DNA of 64,000 nt from CAVORB01 sp963698495 (GCA_963698495.1 CAVORB010000011.1:124001-188000); one strand, 5' to 3'; shown: positions 1 to 10,780, numbered from the stretch's first letter. Made by a program: numbers and translations. The notes: generated by a model from the letters alone, not told the origin.

Positions 1-606
1 TCCGACGAGGCGCAAGCCACCAACGAGCTGGTACCCAACATCTCCTGGTCCAAGACGGTCACAGACGACCCCGTCTACACCACCGACGGATACCGCTTGC
101 GGTATACCCTGCTCGGGACCGTCGAGGGTCTGGTGTCGGAGACGTCCTACCTGAGCGGCACCGTGAGGTTCAAGTGGATCAAGAGCTTCTGGAACGACTA
201 CCGCTTCATCACCCGGGCGGACCTCGGTGCCACCCTCGCGGACAGCCTGTTCGATCTGCCCGCGAGTCGGCGCTTCTTTGCCGGTGGCGACAACAGTATC
301 CGCGGGTGGGGGTTCGACACGCTCGGCCCAAACGAACCGGTGACCGACGAAGCCTTGGGCGGGCGCTACCTGGCGGTCGGCAGCCTGGAGCTCGAGCGGC
401 GGATCAAGGGGGACTGGAGCGGCGCCGTGTTCGCCGATTTCGGCAACGCCTTCGATCCTGACTTCGATAGGGAGATCGAGGTCGGGGCGGGTGTGGGTCT
501 GCGTTGGCTCTCACCCATCGGACAGATCCGCGTGGATGTGGCTTACGCCCTCACCAAGGAATACCCCGGGGCGCGACTGCACTTGGTGATCGGGCCCGAT
601 CTGTGA
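1..606 (+). CDS. tamA: TamA, C-terminal part of the outer-membrane barrel (partial at window start)
   Basis: The frame is open from base 1, so the N-terminal POTRA domains lie outside the window. What remains is about 200 residues of a BamA/TamA-type (Omp85) barrel. It shows the loop-6 signature GGDNSIRGWGF and alternating beta strands up to the end. TamA is the outer-membrane half of the translocation and assembly module that helps insert autotransporters and other outer-membrane proteins. Its stop codon overlaps the GTG of the next gene, which is tamB, the known partner, so the two form an operon. The assignment to TamA rather than BamA rests mainly on that neighbour. Confidence 0.9.
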   Translation, partial: SDEAQATNELVPNISWSKTVTDDPVYTTDGYRLRYTLLGTVEGLVSETSYLSGTVRFKWIKSFWNDYRFITRADLGATLADSLFDLPASRRFFAGGDNSIRGWGFDTLGPNEPVTDEALGGRYLAVGSLELERRIKGDWSGAVFADFGNAFDPDFDREIEVGAGVGLRWLSPIGQIRVDVAYALTKEYPGARLHLVIGPDL

Positions 607-3600
607 CCGAGTCTGTCGGCAACCCCGAAACGGTTCCGCCGGAGACGGCCGAACCGCCGCGCCGCAGGCGTCGCTCCTGGCCGCGGCTGGCGCTCACCCT
701 TCTGCTTCAGCTCCTGCTGGTTGCGTTCCTGCTCCTCGGCTGGGTGCTGGGTACGCAAAGCGGGCTGCGTTTCGCGCTCGGCCTCGCCGAGGACCTGACT
801 TCCGGGCTGCTCCGCGTGGAGCAGGCGGACGGTCGCGTCCTCGGCGATCTCCATCTGGATGGAGTGGCGGTGCGGGCGCCGGATCTGTCCCTGGATGTCG
901 GCAGCTTCGATCTGCGCTGGCGTCCCCTCGGCCTCTTTACCGGCACCCTGCGCATCCTCGAGCTCTCCGCGCGGGACATCGACATCGAGGTCGCCCCCGC
1001 CGAACAGGAGGTGGATTCGGGTCCGATCTCGCTGCCCGCCATCGTTCTGCCCCTGAGCCTGGAATTGGAGCAGGCGCTGGTGGAGCGACTGCGCATCGGC
1101 GCACCCGGCGCGGAGACCCCCTTCCGCGTGGACCGCGCGGCGCTGGCCGCATCCCTGCGGGGCAGCGAGCTGACGCTGACGGAGCTCTCCGTTTCCCTGC
1201 CGGAGCCGCTCGTCAACGCCCAGGCGCAAGGCGGGGTCCAGCTCGACGGGAGATTATCCGCTCGAGCTGGCTCTGGCCTGGGACCTGAGCCAAGGGGAAT
1301 CCATTCGGGTGAAGGGTGAGGGCCGCGTAGGTGGGAACCTGAACCGCCTGACCGTAGAGCATGACCTGTCCGGCTCCGCCGGCGTGAGGCTCGCCGCCGT
1401 GGTGGAAGCGGTCCTGGACGCCCCGAGCTGGGACGGCAAGATCGAGATCCTGAACCTGGATCTGCCCGCTTTCCAGGCCGACCTGCCGGCCGCCGACGTG
1501 ACCGGTCTCTTGCAGACCCGCGGCGACCTGAAGGATGCCCGCGTGACCGGGAACCTGACCGGCGAGGCGCCCGATCTGCCCGACTTCGGCCGCCTGCGCG
1601 TGGACCTCGACCTGACCTGGGGCGGTCAGGTGCTGGAGATCGCCGCCCTGGAGCTGACGGAGGACAAGTCCGGGGCGCACCTCACGGCCGGCGGTCAGGT
1701 TGACCTCAATCCGCCCGACGGCCGTTTCGAGCTGGCGGCCGCGTGGGAGAAGCTGCGCTGGCCCCTGACCGGGGAGCTGCTTGCCGAGGCGCGCCAAGGC
1801 AAGGTCGACGCCGAGGGCTCGTTCGAGGCGTTCGAGTACAAGGCCTCCGCGGAGGTGTGGGGACGCGACTTCCCGCAGGCGCTATTGAACCTGGAGGGCG
1901 AGGGCGATGCGCGAGGGACCCGTATTGGGGCGCTCGTCGTCGATGTGCTGGAGGGTAAGGTCGAGGCGCGTGGAAGCCTCGCCTGGGCGCCGGCGCTCGG
2001 TTGGGACCTGACCTTGTCCGCACGAGACATCGACCCCGGCGCGCAATGGCCCGAGGTGCCGGCGAAGATCGGCCTGGAGCTGACCAGCGCCGGGGGGCTG
2101 GAGTCCTTCGACTACGACCTCGACGGGGAACTGGAGAGTGTCACCGTGCCCAGCGCCAAGCTGGCCCTGCAAGGAAGCGGCGACCAGCGGGGGACGCGGA
2201 TCACGAGCCTGCGCCTGGATACCCTTGGCGGCCATGTCGAGGGCGAGGCGGAGATGGGCTGGGACCCGCTGGTGAGTTGGGAGGCCGAGCTCACCGCCGA
2301 GGGCATTGATCCTGGCAAGCAGTGGGCGGAATGGTCCGGAGTCGTCGGCGGGCGGGTCGCGAGCAGCGGCATCCTGGAGGATGAGGGGCCGGACCTGAAT
2401 GCCGTGATCGAGGGGTTGAAGGGCACCCTGCGCGGCTACCCGGTGGAGGCCGAGGCGCGCGTGCAGATGCAGGGCGGCGAGATCCTCGTCGAGCGGGTCA
2501 ATATCGCCTCCGGCCCCACGCGGCTCCAGGCCCAGGGGTCGGCCGGCGAGCGGTTGGACCTGACCTTCGATCTCAACTCCCCGGATCTCAAGAGTCTGCT
2601 TCCCGAGGCCGCGGGCAGCGTGAAGGCGAGCGGAAACGTTTCCGGGGCTCGGGAGACCCCGGCAGTCAAGCTGGACCTGGCGGCCGAGGGTGTGTCGGTC
2701 GCCGGTCAGGGTTTGCGGCGGCTGACCGGAAAGGCGGACCTCGATCTGGCGGCCGGGGGGGCGATCAAGCTTGACCTGTCCGGCGAGGGACTGACCGCCG
2801 GCGGCATGGCATTCGACAGCCTGCGCATCGAGGGAGACGGGGACATGGGCTCTCATCGGCTCTCGGCGCGGGTGCAGGGCGAGCCGCTTTCGGTGCAGCT
2901 GGCCGCGGAGGGGGGGCTGGCCGAGGGCAATGCCTACGCGGGCCAGGTAACCGGGCTCGAGGTGCGCAGCCCGGACTACGGCAACTGGCGGCTGGAGAAG
3001 GCCGCCGCCCTGCGTTACGCCGGGGAGCAGGTGAGCGCCGGTCCGGTGTGTCTCCGTGACGGAGGGGGCTCGGGTGGCTGCGTCAGCTTCGAGCAGCAGG
3101 CGGCGGGCCGCTGGAAGTCGGAGTTCGATCTCGACAAGCTGGCCTTCGATCTGCTCGCGGCCTTCATTCCGCAAGACCTGACCCTGGAAGGGGAGGCGAA
3201 CGCAAAGGGCAGCTTCGAGGCGTCCGCCGGGACCATCTCGGGCAACGCCCGGCTTGCGATTCCCCGCGGGCTGCTGAGCGCACAGGGTCGTGAGCGCCCT
3301 GAGGTAATCGATTTCTCCGCGACCCAGCTCAGCGTCGAGGTCAAGGGTGACGGTCTTCGCGCCGGGCTCGATCTCCCCTTGGCCGGACTGGGCGGTGCCG
3401 AGGCGGAGGTCTCGCTGCCAGGGTGGCGTATGGACGATCCCGCCCGGTCCGATCAGGCCCTGCGCGGCAGGGTGCGCGCGAACATCGACGACTTGGGGCT
3501 GGTGGCGCGCTTCGTGCCTGATGTCACCGACCTGCGGGGTAACATCGAGGCCGATCTCGGGCTCGCGGGCACCATTGGCGCGCCCGGACTGAGCGGCTTC

Positions 3601-4629
3601 GCCCGGTTGGCCAACGGCGGGCTCGCGGTGCCCCTCATCGGTCTCAAGGTGGAGGATCTCTCGTTCCAGGCCGATGCGCAGGGCGGGAACCTTTTCGTCT
3701 ACAGCGGCGGTTTCACCGCGGGGGATGGGAGGCTCGAGATCAGCGGCCAGACCCAGCTTGGCGCTCAGGGTGCGGCGACCCAGATCAGGGCGGCCGGCCA
3801 ACGGCTCACGATCGCGAACTCGAAGGAGTATTTCGCCCTGGTGTCACCCGACATCGCGGTGGAGATCACGCCGGAAGGGACGGTCGTCAGCGGCGAGGTG
3901 GTGGTGCCCGAGGCCAGGATCCGCCCGCGCACCATCCCCGAGGGAACGGTTACCCCTTCCCCAGACGTGATGCTGGCTTCGGAGGCGCGGAAAGAGGATG
4001 AGGGCCGCTATTCGACGTCCATCGACGTACGCCTCGTTCTCGGTGACCAGGTGAGCATCAAAGCGTTCGGTTTGGAAGGAGAGCTGGTAGGTGACCTGCG
4101 CGTACTCAAGGACCCGGGCAAGGATGACATTCTCGGCGATGGGCAGTTGGCCATTGTCGAGGGCAGTTACCGCATTTCCAGCGGGGTAGGCTTGACCGCG
4201 GCCATCGGCAAGCCGCTGACCATCGAGCAGGGCTTCCTCAACTGGGCGAGGAGCGACATCGCCAACCCCTTCCTGGTGCTGACCGCCCAGCGGGAAGGCG
4301 GTGACGTCACCGCGGGGCTGCGCGTGTTCGGAACCATTCGCAACCCCAAGATGACCTTCTTCTCCGCCTCCGACCCCGGCATGTCCCAGTCCGAGGTCAG
4401 CAACTATCTGCTCACGGGCATACCCCCTCGGGGCAAGGAGGACAACGAGAACAAGGCCCTCTCCGTGGGGACCTATGTCGCTCCCAAGCTTTTCGTCGAG
4501 TACGACTACAGCCTCGGTGACGAGGCCGACAAGATCAAGCTCCGCTACGACCTGAACAGCTGGATCGAGCTGCAGACCGAGACGGGTGACGCCCAGGGTG
4601 GGGATGTCTTCTTCAAGTTCGAGCGTTGA
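603..4629 (+). CDS. tamB: TamB, translocation/assembly module inner-membrane protein (interrupted by one frameshift)
   Basis: TamB spans the periplasm between the inner membrane and TamA. A GTG start at 603 overlaps the tamA stop. An Arg-rich N-terminus is followed by one transmembrane helix (about residues 23-48), then about 1,250 residues of repetitive beta-rich sequence and a C-terminal DUF490/TamB domain. The reading frame changes near 1248-1252: the first part continues in one frame to 1319 and the rest lies in another. Removing one base around the run GACGGGAGAT restores a continuous protein of about 1,340 residues, a usual TamB length. Both halves are well conserved, so a sequencing insertion is more likely than a true pseudogene. 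Confidence 0.92.
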
Positions 4630-5059
4630 GGGACGTCGGACGCGGCGGCGCGGTGGGCTCCGAGGCGGGGCAGGCCTCCCGTGGCTCGGGGTGTTTGCGC
4701 TCTGCGTTGCCTCCTGGGGCGGGGTCGGTCAGGCCGTGATGGCGGGGCCAGGGGCGGCGGCCGACGAGCTGGGGTTCGACCTCTCGCGGCTCGACGGCCA
4801 GGGTCTCTATGGCCCCAAGGATGGCAGGCGGTCCCTGGACTACGAATACTGCATCCCGGCGGGCGCCGCCTATCGGGCGGAGGTGGCGGGAATCGATCCC
4901 AGCGCCCGTTTTCGGGAATCCTCGCCCGGGCGTGTCGGATGCGGTCCAGACCAGGTATTGGTGCTCGGCAACACCCACCAGCCGGGGTTTCGACAGGTCC
5001 TTTCCGGGCTCGCCGCGCTCGACTACGTGGAGCGGATCGTACCGGCCTGGTTCGAGTAG
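4604..5059 (+). CDS. Conserved secreted protein of unknown function
   Basis: A protein of 151 residues whose ATG lies 26 bases inside the end of tamB. After a basic N-terminus there is a hydrophobic stretch ending in an AVMA-like site, consistent with export. The mature part has two Cys residues (in DYEYCIPAG and GRVGCGPDQ) that could form a disulfide, and a GNTHQPGF segment. I recall similar short proteins in other gammaproteobacteria but know no function. The overlap with tamB suggests co-transcription. An earlier in-frame ATG at 4586 is possible. Confidence 0.65.
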   Translation: MSSSSSSVEGRRTRRRGGLRGGAGLPWLGVFALCVASWGGVGQAVMAGPGAAADELGFDLSRLDGQGLYGPKDGRRSLDYEYCIPAGAAYRAEVAGIDPSARFRESSPGRVGCGPDQVLVLGNTHQPGFRQVLSGLAALDYVERIVPAWFE

Positions 5060-5079
5060 TTTCGCGGCAGAATCAACCC

Positions 5080-6003
5080 TTGCGCACCGATCTCCTGTCT
5101 CCCCGACACTGGCCGAGCTGGCTCGGCGTCGGCCTGATCCGCTTGATCGGCCTGCTGCCCTTTCCGATGTTGTGGGCGTTCGGCATGGGAATCGGGATGC
5201 TTGCCTACTACCTGGTCGGCTCCCGTCGGAAAGTGGCCATGCGGAACCTGGAGATCTGCTTCCCGGATCTCGCGGATCGCGGGCGCCGTCGCTTGGCGAG
5301 GCTGCATTTCGGCTACCTTGGGGTCGCGGCGCTCGCCCAGGGGTTGGTTTGGGGCGCGTCCAGGAATCGGCTCGCGCGTCTGGTCAGGTTTCGCAACCTG
5401 GAACTGTTCGACCGACTCCATGCCGAGGGCCGCAACGTGATATTTCTGGTGCCCCACTTCGTGGGCCTGGAGCTCGGCGGGGCCGCCTTCACTGCGCTGG
5501 TGCATCCGGGGATGTACATGTACCAGAAGATCCGCAACCCCGTCATCGATTGCCAGGTGCGGCGCGGCCGCACCCGCTTTGGCGCGGTGTCCGTGGAGCG
5601 CAAGGACGACCTGCGGGTCATGGTGAGAGAGATTCGAAAGGGAACGCCCTTCTTCTATCTTCCTGACCAGGACGCGGGCCGGTTCCGCGGAATTTTCGTG
5701 CCCTTTTGCGGGATCCCCGCGGCGACCGTGCCGATGCTCAGCCGTTTTGCGCGCCTTGCGGATGCCCTGGTGATTCCGACCTACGCCCGTTTTCTGCCCT
5801 GGGGGCGCGGGCTGGAGCTGATCTTCGATGCGCCCCTGGCACCCTTCCCGACACCGGACCTGGCGGCGGATGCGGCCCTGATGAACCGGGTCATCGAGGC
5901 GCGGATGCGGACCATGCCGGCGCAGTACTTCTGGGTCCATCGGCGCTTCAAGACGCGCCCGCCCGGGGACCCGCCGATCTATCCGCCGCGGCGCCGCCGG
6001 TGA
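5080..6003 (+). CDS. LpxL/HtrB-type lipid A acyltransferase
   Basis: Membrane-associated lysophospholipid-type acyltransferase of about 307 residues. It has an N-terminal hydrophobic segment (GLIRLIGLLPFPMLWAFGMG) and the catalytic HX4E motif in VPHFVGLELGG, followed by the conserved YLPDQDAG block. Such enzymes add secondary acyl chains to lipid A at the inner membrane. The start is uncertain: TTG at 5080 is the first plausible codon after the preceding gene, and the frame is open further upstream. It may acylate lipid A as LpxL or LpxM; which one cannot be decided here. The envelope gene neighbours fit. Confidence 0.85.
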   Translation: MRTDLLSPRHWPSWLGVGLIRLIGLLPFPMLWAFGMGIGMLAYYLVGSRRKVAMRNLEICFPDLADRGRRRLARLHFGYLGVAALAQGLVWGASRNRLARLVRFRNLELFDRLHAEGRNVIFLVPHFVGLELGGAAFTALVHPGMYMYQKIRNPVIDCQVRRGRTRFGAVSVERKDDLRVMVREIRKGTPFFYLPDQDAGRFRGIFVPFCGIPAATVPMLSRFARLADALVIPTYARFLPWGRGLELIFDAPLAPFPTPDLAADAALMNRVIEARMRTMPAQYFWVHRRFKTRPPGDPPIYPPRRRR

Positions 6004-6016
6004 TCGGGGGCGGCGA

Positions 6017-6964
6017 ATGACGCGGCCTGTCGGCTGGGGGCCGCATCCCCGCTTCGGGCGCCGCCGCGACTGGGTCATCGGAACCCTGTTGCTCGCGGCG
6101 GTCATCGTCGGCGTTGCCCTGACCGTGGGCTGGGGGCGGCTGCTGGCCCCCTGGCGGGATTTTCCGCTGTCCACGCTCGCGTCCCTGCTGGCCTTGAGCG
6201 CCGTAAGCTATCTGCTGCGCGCCGTGCGCGTGTACGACTATTTCCACCCCCGTTTCGCGGGACGCTTCATCACCGTCGTCAGGCTCTCGGTGCTGCACAA
6301 CGTGGCCAACAATCTGTTGCCGATGCGCGCCGGGGAGGTGGTCTTCCCGTGGCTCATGGGCCGCTACTTCGGACATGGTTTTCTCGACGCCGCGGCGGCC
6401 CTGGTCTGGATCCGGATGATGGACCTCCACTTCCTCGGCCTGATCGGGATCTTCATCCTCTACCTGCGCGAGCCCGGCTGGGTGTGGGTCCTTGCGGGCA
6501 TGCTCTGGCTCGGGCTGATGGGCCTGACCGGGTTGATGCGCGCGCTTGCGCCGTCGGGCCAGGGGCGCCTGAGCCGGGCGATCCGACTGATGGCCGACGC
6601 GTCGCCGCCATCGCCGCGCCGCGTGCTGCGGGTCTATTTCTGGACCGCCGCGACCTGGATCACCAAGTTCGTGTCCTTGTCCGCCGTGCTCCAGCACTTC
6701 CTTCCGGTCGACCCGTGGCGGGTGATGCTGGGCGTCATGGGGGCCGAGCTCTCCAGCGTGCTCCCCTTTCACGGCGTCGCTGGCAGCGGCAGCTACGAGC
6801 TTGCCGCCGTGGCCGCCCTGGTGCCGCTGGGGATCGGCCCCGAGGCGGCCCTGTCCGGGGCGGTGAATCTGCATCTGTTCCTGCTTGGCGTCACCCTCCT
6901 GCTCGGGTTGCTGGCGTTTCTGCTGCCGGTGCGCCGCGCCCCGGCGGCCGGCAGAGCGGCTTGA
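6017..6964 (+). CDS. Flippase-like integral membrane protein (LPG_synthase_TM / UPF0104 type)
   Basis: A 315-residue protein with about eight hydrophobic segments and the family landmarks: RAVRVYDYF near residue 70, the NNLLPMRAGEV block, and PFHGVAGSGSYE toward the C-terminus. These mark the transmembrane domain shared with lysylphosphatidylglycerol synthase and other putative lipid flippases. No C-terminal aminoacyl-transferase domain is present. It follows the LpxL-type gene after a 13-base gap, suggesting a common envelope-lipid operon. The substrate is unknown. Confidence 0.8.
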   Translation: MTRPVGWGPHPRFGRRRDWVIGTLLLAAVIVGVALTVGWGRLLAPWRDFPLSTLASLLALSAVSYLLRAVRVYDYFHPRFAGRFITVVRLSVLHNVANNLLPMRAGEVVFPWLMGRYFGHGFLDAAAALVWIRMMDLHFLGLIGIFILYLREPGWVWVLAGMLWLGLMGLTGLMRALAPSGQGRLSRAIRLMADASPPSPRRVLRVYFWTAATWITKFVSLSAVLQHFLPVDPWRVMLGVMGAELSSVLPFHGVAGSGSYELAAVAALVPLGIGPEAALSGAVNLHLFLLGVTLLLGLLAFLLPVRRAPAAGRAA

Positions 6965-7095
6965 GGTCTGGTTGCGAGACTGGATCGCGGTGGCGTCGAA
7001 GCGGGGCGGTTTCGGGAACGCGACACTTCTCCGCTGACCCGGATGCCGGTATTCTGCAGAACCCGAACCGTTCCCGTCACCACCGAAGCCCAGCG

Positions 7096-8782
7096 ATGTC
7101 CGACAAAGCGATTCCGCCCAAGACCAATTTCATCCGCCAGATCATCGAGGAGGACCTGGCGAGCGGCAAGCACGCCGGCATCGCGACCCGTTTCCCGCCC
7201 GAGCCGAACGGCTACCTGCACATCGGTCACGCTAAGTCGATCGTGCTCAACTTCGGCCTCGCCCGGGACTTCGGCGGGAAATGCAACCTGCGCTTCGACG
7301 ATACCAACCCGCACAAGGAGAACGTCGAGTACGTCGAGTCCATCAAGGAGGACGTGCGCTGGCTGGGCTACGACTGGGGGGACCGGCTCTACTTCGCGTC
7401 GGACTATTTCGAGCAGCTCTACCGTTTCGCCCTTGAGCTGATCGAGAAGGGTCTGGCCTACGTCTGCGAGCTCGACGCCGCGCAGATGCGCGAGTACCGC
7501 GGCACCCTCACCGAGCCGGGGCGCGAGAGCCCCTACCGCAATCGCTCGGTCGAGGAGAACCTGCGATCTGTTCCGGCGCATGCGCGCCGGGGAGTTCCCG
7601 GACGGGGCCAAGACCCTGCGCGCCAGGATCGACATGGCCTCGCCGAACCTCAACCTGCGCGACCCCGTGCTCTACCGCATTCGACACGGGGTGATTCACC
7701 ACCAGACCGGCAGCGAGTGGTGTCTGTACCCCATGTACGACTACACGCACCCGATCTCGGACGCGCTGGAGGGTATCACCCACTCCCTGTGCACCCTGGA
7801 GTTCGAGGACCACCGGCCCCTCTACGACTGGTGCGTCGACAACCTCTCGGTGCCCTGCAAACCGCGCCAGATCGAGTTCAGCCGGCTGAACCTGGAATAC
7901 ACGGTGATGAGCAAGCGCAAGCTCACGCAACTGGTGGACGAGGGTCATGTCGAAGGCTGGGACGACCCCCGCATGCCCACCATCGCCGGCCTGCGCCGCC
8001 GCGGCTACACGGCGGCCGCCATCCGCGACTTCTGCGAGCGCATCGGGGTGACCAAGTCCGACAACCTGGTGGAGATGGCCATGCTGGAGAACGCGGTGCG
8101 GGAGGATCTCGACGCCACCGCCCCGCGTGCCATGGCCGTGCTGCACCCGCTCAAGGTGGTGATCGAGGACTATCCTGAGGGCAAGAGCGAGGCGCTGCCC
8201 GCATCCAACCATCCGAAGGATGCGGCCATGGGGACGCGCCTGGTTCCCTTCGCGCGGGAGATCTACATCGACCGCGAGGATTTCGCGGAGGATCCGCCCA
8301 AGGGATTCAAGCGCCTGGTCCCCGGCGGCGAGGTGCGGCTGCGCAATGCCTACGTCATCCGCTGCACGGGGGTGATCAAGGACGAGTCGGGAGAGGTCGT
8401 CGAGCTGCGCTGCAGTCACGATCCGGACACCCTGGGGAAGATGCCCGAGGGGCGCAAGGTCAAGGGAGTGATCCATTGGGTCAGCGCGGCCCATGGGGCG
8501 ACGGCCGAGCTGAGGCTGTATGACCGTCTGTGCTCCGTGCCGGAGCCGGGCGCCGGCAGAGGCGACTTTCTCGCCGACCTGAACCCCGACTCCCTGCGTA
8601 CCCTGACCGGCTGCCGGGTCGAGCCGCGCCTCGCCTCGGCTGAGCCGGGTGAACGGTTCCAGTTCGAGCGCGAGGGCTACTTCGTAGCCGACAAGAGCTC
8701 GCGACCGGATCGCCTGGTGTTCAACCTGACGGTCGGCCTGCGCGACACCTGGGGCAAGATCGAGCAGAAGCAGAGGTCGTGA
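7096..8782 (+). CDS. glnS: Glutaminyl-tRNA synthetase (interrupted by one frameshift)
   Basis: Class I synthetase charging tRNA-Gln in the cytoplasm. The N-terminal half has the HIGH signature within PPEPNGYLHIGHAKS and RFDDTNPHKE. The C-terminal half holds the VMSKRKL (KMSKS-type) loop and the anticodon-binding barrels. After EENL, near 7561-7565, the frame shifts by one base; the continuation DLFRRMRAGEFPDG is in the +1 frame. One extra base in CTGCGATC explains it, and the repaired protein is about 561 residues, normal for the family. As an essential gene with both parts intact, it is probably functional and the shift a sequence error. A tRNA-Gln gene lies elsewhere in the window. Confidence 0.95.
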
Positions 8783-8831
8783 ATCCCGATTGCGTGCCGA
8801 TGGACCAAGGGGTGCGGCGAGGCCCGCCGCG

Positions 8832-9422
8832 GTGAGCAAGCAGGACGGGGCACGGCTGGCTCAACCGGGCGCGGGCATTCCCGCCCTGGAGCGCTGGGTC
8901 GCTGGGGCCGGCATCAAGGCCCTGGCCCGCTTCGCGTCGCGTGACGCCATTACCCGACGATTCACGCAGGACGCCCAGCGGGCCGTCGAGCTGGCGCGCG
9001 GGGTCCCCGAGGAGATGGGGCGGCGGCGGGTGCTCATCCCCCGCATCGCCGGCATGGAGGACAGTAGCCGCGATTGGTCGGTGTACATGACCCTGGAGCA
9101 TCTGGTCATGGTCAGCGCCGGCGTCTCCGGGCTGATCAGGCGCCTCTGCGCCGGTCGTGAGATTCCGGAAGCGGTGCGCATCCAGGACGTCAAGCCCGAC
9201 GCGGGTGCGGGCCCGGAACAGGCGGACGCGCTGGAGGACATGGTCCTGCGCTACGGCGAGGAGGTCGCCGCTCACCCGGATCTGCGCACCGCCAAGCGGC
9301 ACCCGCATCCCTGGTTCGGTCCCCTGAACGCACTGCAGTGGCATGCCTTGGCCGCCGTCCACAACCGCATCCATCGATCCCAGGTCGAGCACATCCTGAG
9401 GCGGCTGCGCGCCGGCGGTTGA
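8832..9422 (+). CDS. DinB-like metal-binding domain protein
   Basis: About 196 residues, largely helical, with His residues placed as in the DinB/YfiT four-helix fold: TLEHLV in the middle and HNRIHRSQ near the C-terminus. Family members bind a divalent metal; many act as small-thiol transferases, but the substrate here cannot be told. The GTG at 8832 was chosen because upstream sequence looks non-conserved; a TTG at 8790 would add 14 residues. It ends two bases before the ATG of the GTPase gene, so they are probably co-transcribed. Confidence 0.65.
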   Translation: MSKQDGARLAQPGAGIPALERWVAGAGIKALARFASRDAITRRFTQDAQRAVELARGVPEEMGRRRVLIPRIAGMEDSSRDWSVYMTLEHLVMVSAGVSGLIRRLCAGREIPEAVRIQDVKPDAGAGPEQADALEDMVLRYGEEVAAHPDLRTAKRHPHPWFGPLNALQWHALAAVHNRIHRSQVEHILRRLRAGG

Positions 9423-9424
9423 CC

Positions 9425-10441
9425 ATGCCCGCGAACCTGAGCCCCGAGTACAAGGCCGCGGAGGCCGAGTTCCGCAAGGCGCGGGACCCGGAGGAGCGGC
9501 TGCGCTGGCTGCGCGAGATGTTGCGCACCATCCCCAAGCACAAGGGAACCGACCACCTGCAGGGAGACATCAAGACCCGGATCAAGCTGCTCACGGAGGA
9601 GCTGGCCGGCCCGAAGAAGGGCGCCGCCCACACCGGGCCGGTTACCTCGATCCGCCCCGAGGGCGCTGCGCAAGTCGTCCTGATCGGCCCGCCCAACGCC
9701 GGCAAGTCCGCCCTGCACGCCAGGCTCACCGGCTCGCACGCCCACGTCGGCCCCTACCCGTTCACCACCCAATACCCGCAGCCCGGGATGCTGCCCTTCG
9801 AGGACGCCCTGTTCCAGCTGCTGGATTTGCCGCCGGTCTCGCAGGAGTTTCCCGTGCCCTGGCTTGGCAACAGCGTGCAGCAGGCCGACGCCTGTCTGCT
9901 GGTGGTCGACCTGACCGAGCCCCAGTGCGTCGATCAGGTCGCCGTTCTGCATTCCCTGCTGCGAGAAAAGCGCATCCACCTCAGCCGTCGCTGGCCGGCG
10001 GAGGGGGCGGGGCATGAGGGGTTGCCGGACGATCCCTTCGCGGTCGTGCTGCCGACGCTGTTGCTCGCCAACAAGGCCGATCTGATCCCGGAGATCGATG
10101 AGGAGCTCGCGGTGTTCCGGGAGCTCACGGGGCTCGACTACCCGGCGCTGGCGGTCTCAGCCGAGACCGGGGAGGGCCTGGCGGAGATCGGTCCCCGCCT
10201 GTTCCGCTGGTTGGACATCGTGCGCGTGTACACCAAGGCGCCGGGACGGGCGGCGGATCAGGAACGGCCCTTCACACTGCGCCGAGGCGGCACGGTGGAA
10301 GACGTGGCGCGGCTGGTGCACAAGGACCTCGCGCAGTCGCTCAAGTACGCGCGGCGCTGGCCGAAGGGCGATACCCATGTGTTCCACATCGGGCGCGATC
10401 ACCCGGTTGAGGACGGCGATCTGCTCGAGCTTCACATCTGA
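9425..10441 (+). CDS. DRG/Obg-like GTPase with C-terminal TGS domain
   Basis: A 338-residue protein. An N-terminal helical segment (about 1-65) is followed by a GTPase domain with P-loop GPPNAGKS at 88-95, a switch region with the hydrophobic HVGPYPFTTQYPQPG typical of Obg-type G domains, and the NKAD specificity motif. A TGS domain occupies roughly the last 70 residues. The arrangement resembles archaeal/eukaryotic DRG proteins more than bacterial ObgE, as no glycine-rich Obg fold is present. Such proteins are linked to ribosomes, but a role for this one is inferred only. Confidence 0.82.
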   Translation: MPANLSPEYKAAEAEFRKARDPEERLRWLREMLRTIPKHKGTDHLQGDIKTRIKLLTEELAGPKKGAAHTGPVTSIRPEGAAQVVLIGPPNAGKSALHARLTGSHAHVGPYPFTTQYPQPGMLPFEDALFQLLDLPPVSQEFPVPWLGNSVQQADACLLVVDLTEPQCVDQVAVLHSLLREKRIHLSRRWPAEGAGHEGLPDDPFAVVLPTLLLANKADLIPEIDEELAVFRELTGLDYPALAVSAETGEGLAEIGPRLFRWLDIVRVYTKAPGRAADQERPFTLRRGGTVEDVARLVHKDLAQSLKYARRWPKGDTHVFHIGRDHPVEDGDLLELHI

Positions 10442-10480
10442 CGGCTGCCCGTGCGTCGGTCCCGTTCGATCCCCTTGCGG

Positions 10481-10563
10481 AAACGCTGATTGATTGCGCT
10501 TCCCGCGGCACCGGGACGTGCTGATTTTGGCCAGGATGGCCAATAATCAGGGTCTTCTTAAGG
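10481..10563 (+). repeat. Dispersed two-hairpin repeat, copy 1
   Basis: A copy of an ~80-bp element with a first palindromic part (GCTGAT...GCGC), a GC-rich spacer and a second imperfect hairpin at 10521-10550 (CTGATTTTGGCCA, loop, TGGCCAATAATCAG), ending in TCTTCTTAAG. It lies between the convergent ends of the GTPase gene and the small Cys-rich gene. Similar sequences recur at 10781, 25655, 28635 and 56901. Confidence 0.85.
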
Positions 10564-10569
10564 TGTTGC

Positions 10570-10749
10570 TCAGTCGGGGCAGTAGCAGGCGCTCGATCCC
10601 CAGTCCGGGTGTGCCTCCTTGCCGTGCGCCAGGCAGGCGGAGCGGGCTTGCTCGATGGTCTCGCCGTAGAAGTGCTCGTGGCAGACCCGGCAGCGGCAGA
10701 ACTTGGGCTCGTGGGTGATGTAGTGGTGGTCGTGATCGGGTTCAGTCAT
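10570..10749 (-). CDS. Small Cys/His-rich protein, possible zinc-binding
   Basis: A 59-residue acidic protein that opens with an EPDHDHH run and contains CRCRVC, a later single Cys (SACLAH) and a terminal ACYCPD. Paired Cys groups about 30 residues apart suggest a small zinc ribbon or metal-binding knuckle. I do not recognise a named family. ATG at 10749 was preferred over a longer start at 10779, since the added residues are low-complexity. The gene is bracketed by two copies of the dispersed repeat about 300 bp apart. Confidence 0.55.
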   Translation of the reverse strand: MTEPDHDHHYITHEPKFCRCRVCHEHFYGETIEQARSACLAHGKEAHPDWGSSACYCPD

Positions 10750-10780
10750 GCCTTCCGGTTCCGAATGATGGGGACCCAAG

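Noticed and set aside
1882..3801. Long open frame (over 600 codons) on the minus strand opposite tamB
   Set aside because: High GC removes stop codons in the antisense frame. The translation is rich in Arg, Gly, Gln and His with no family, and tamB is clearly coding on the other strand.
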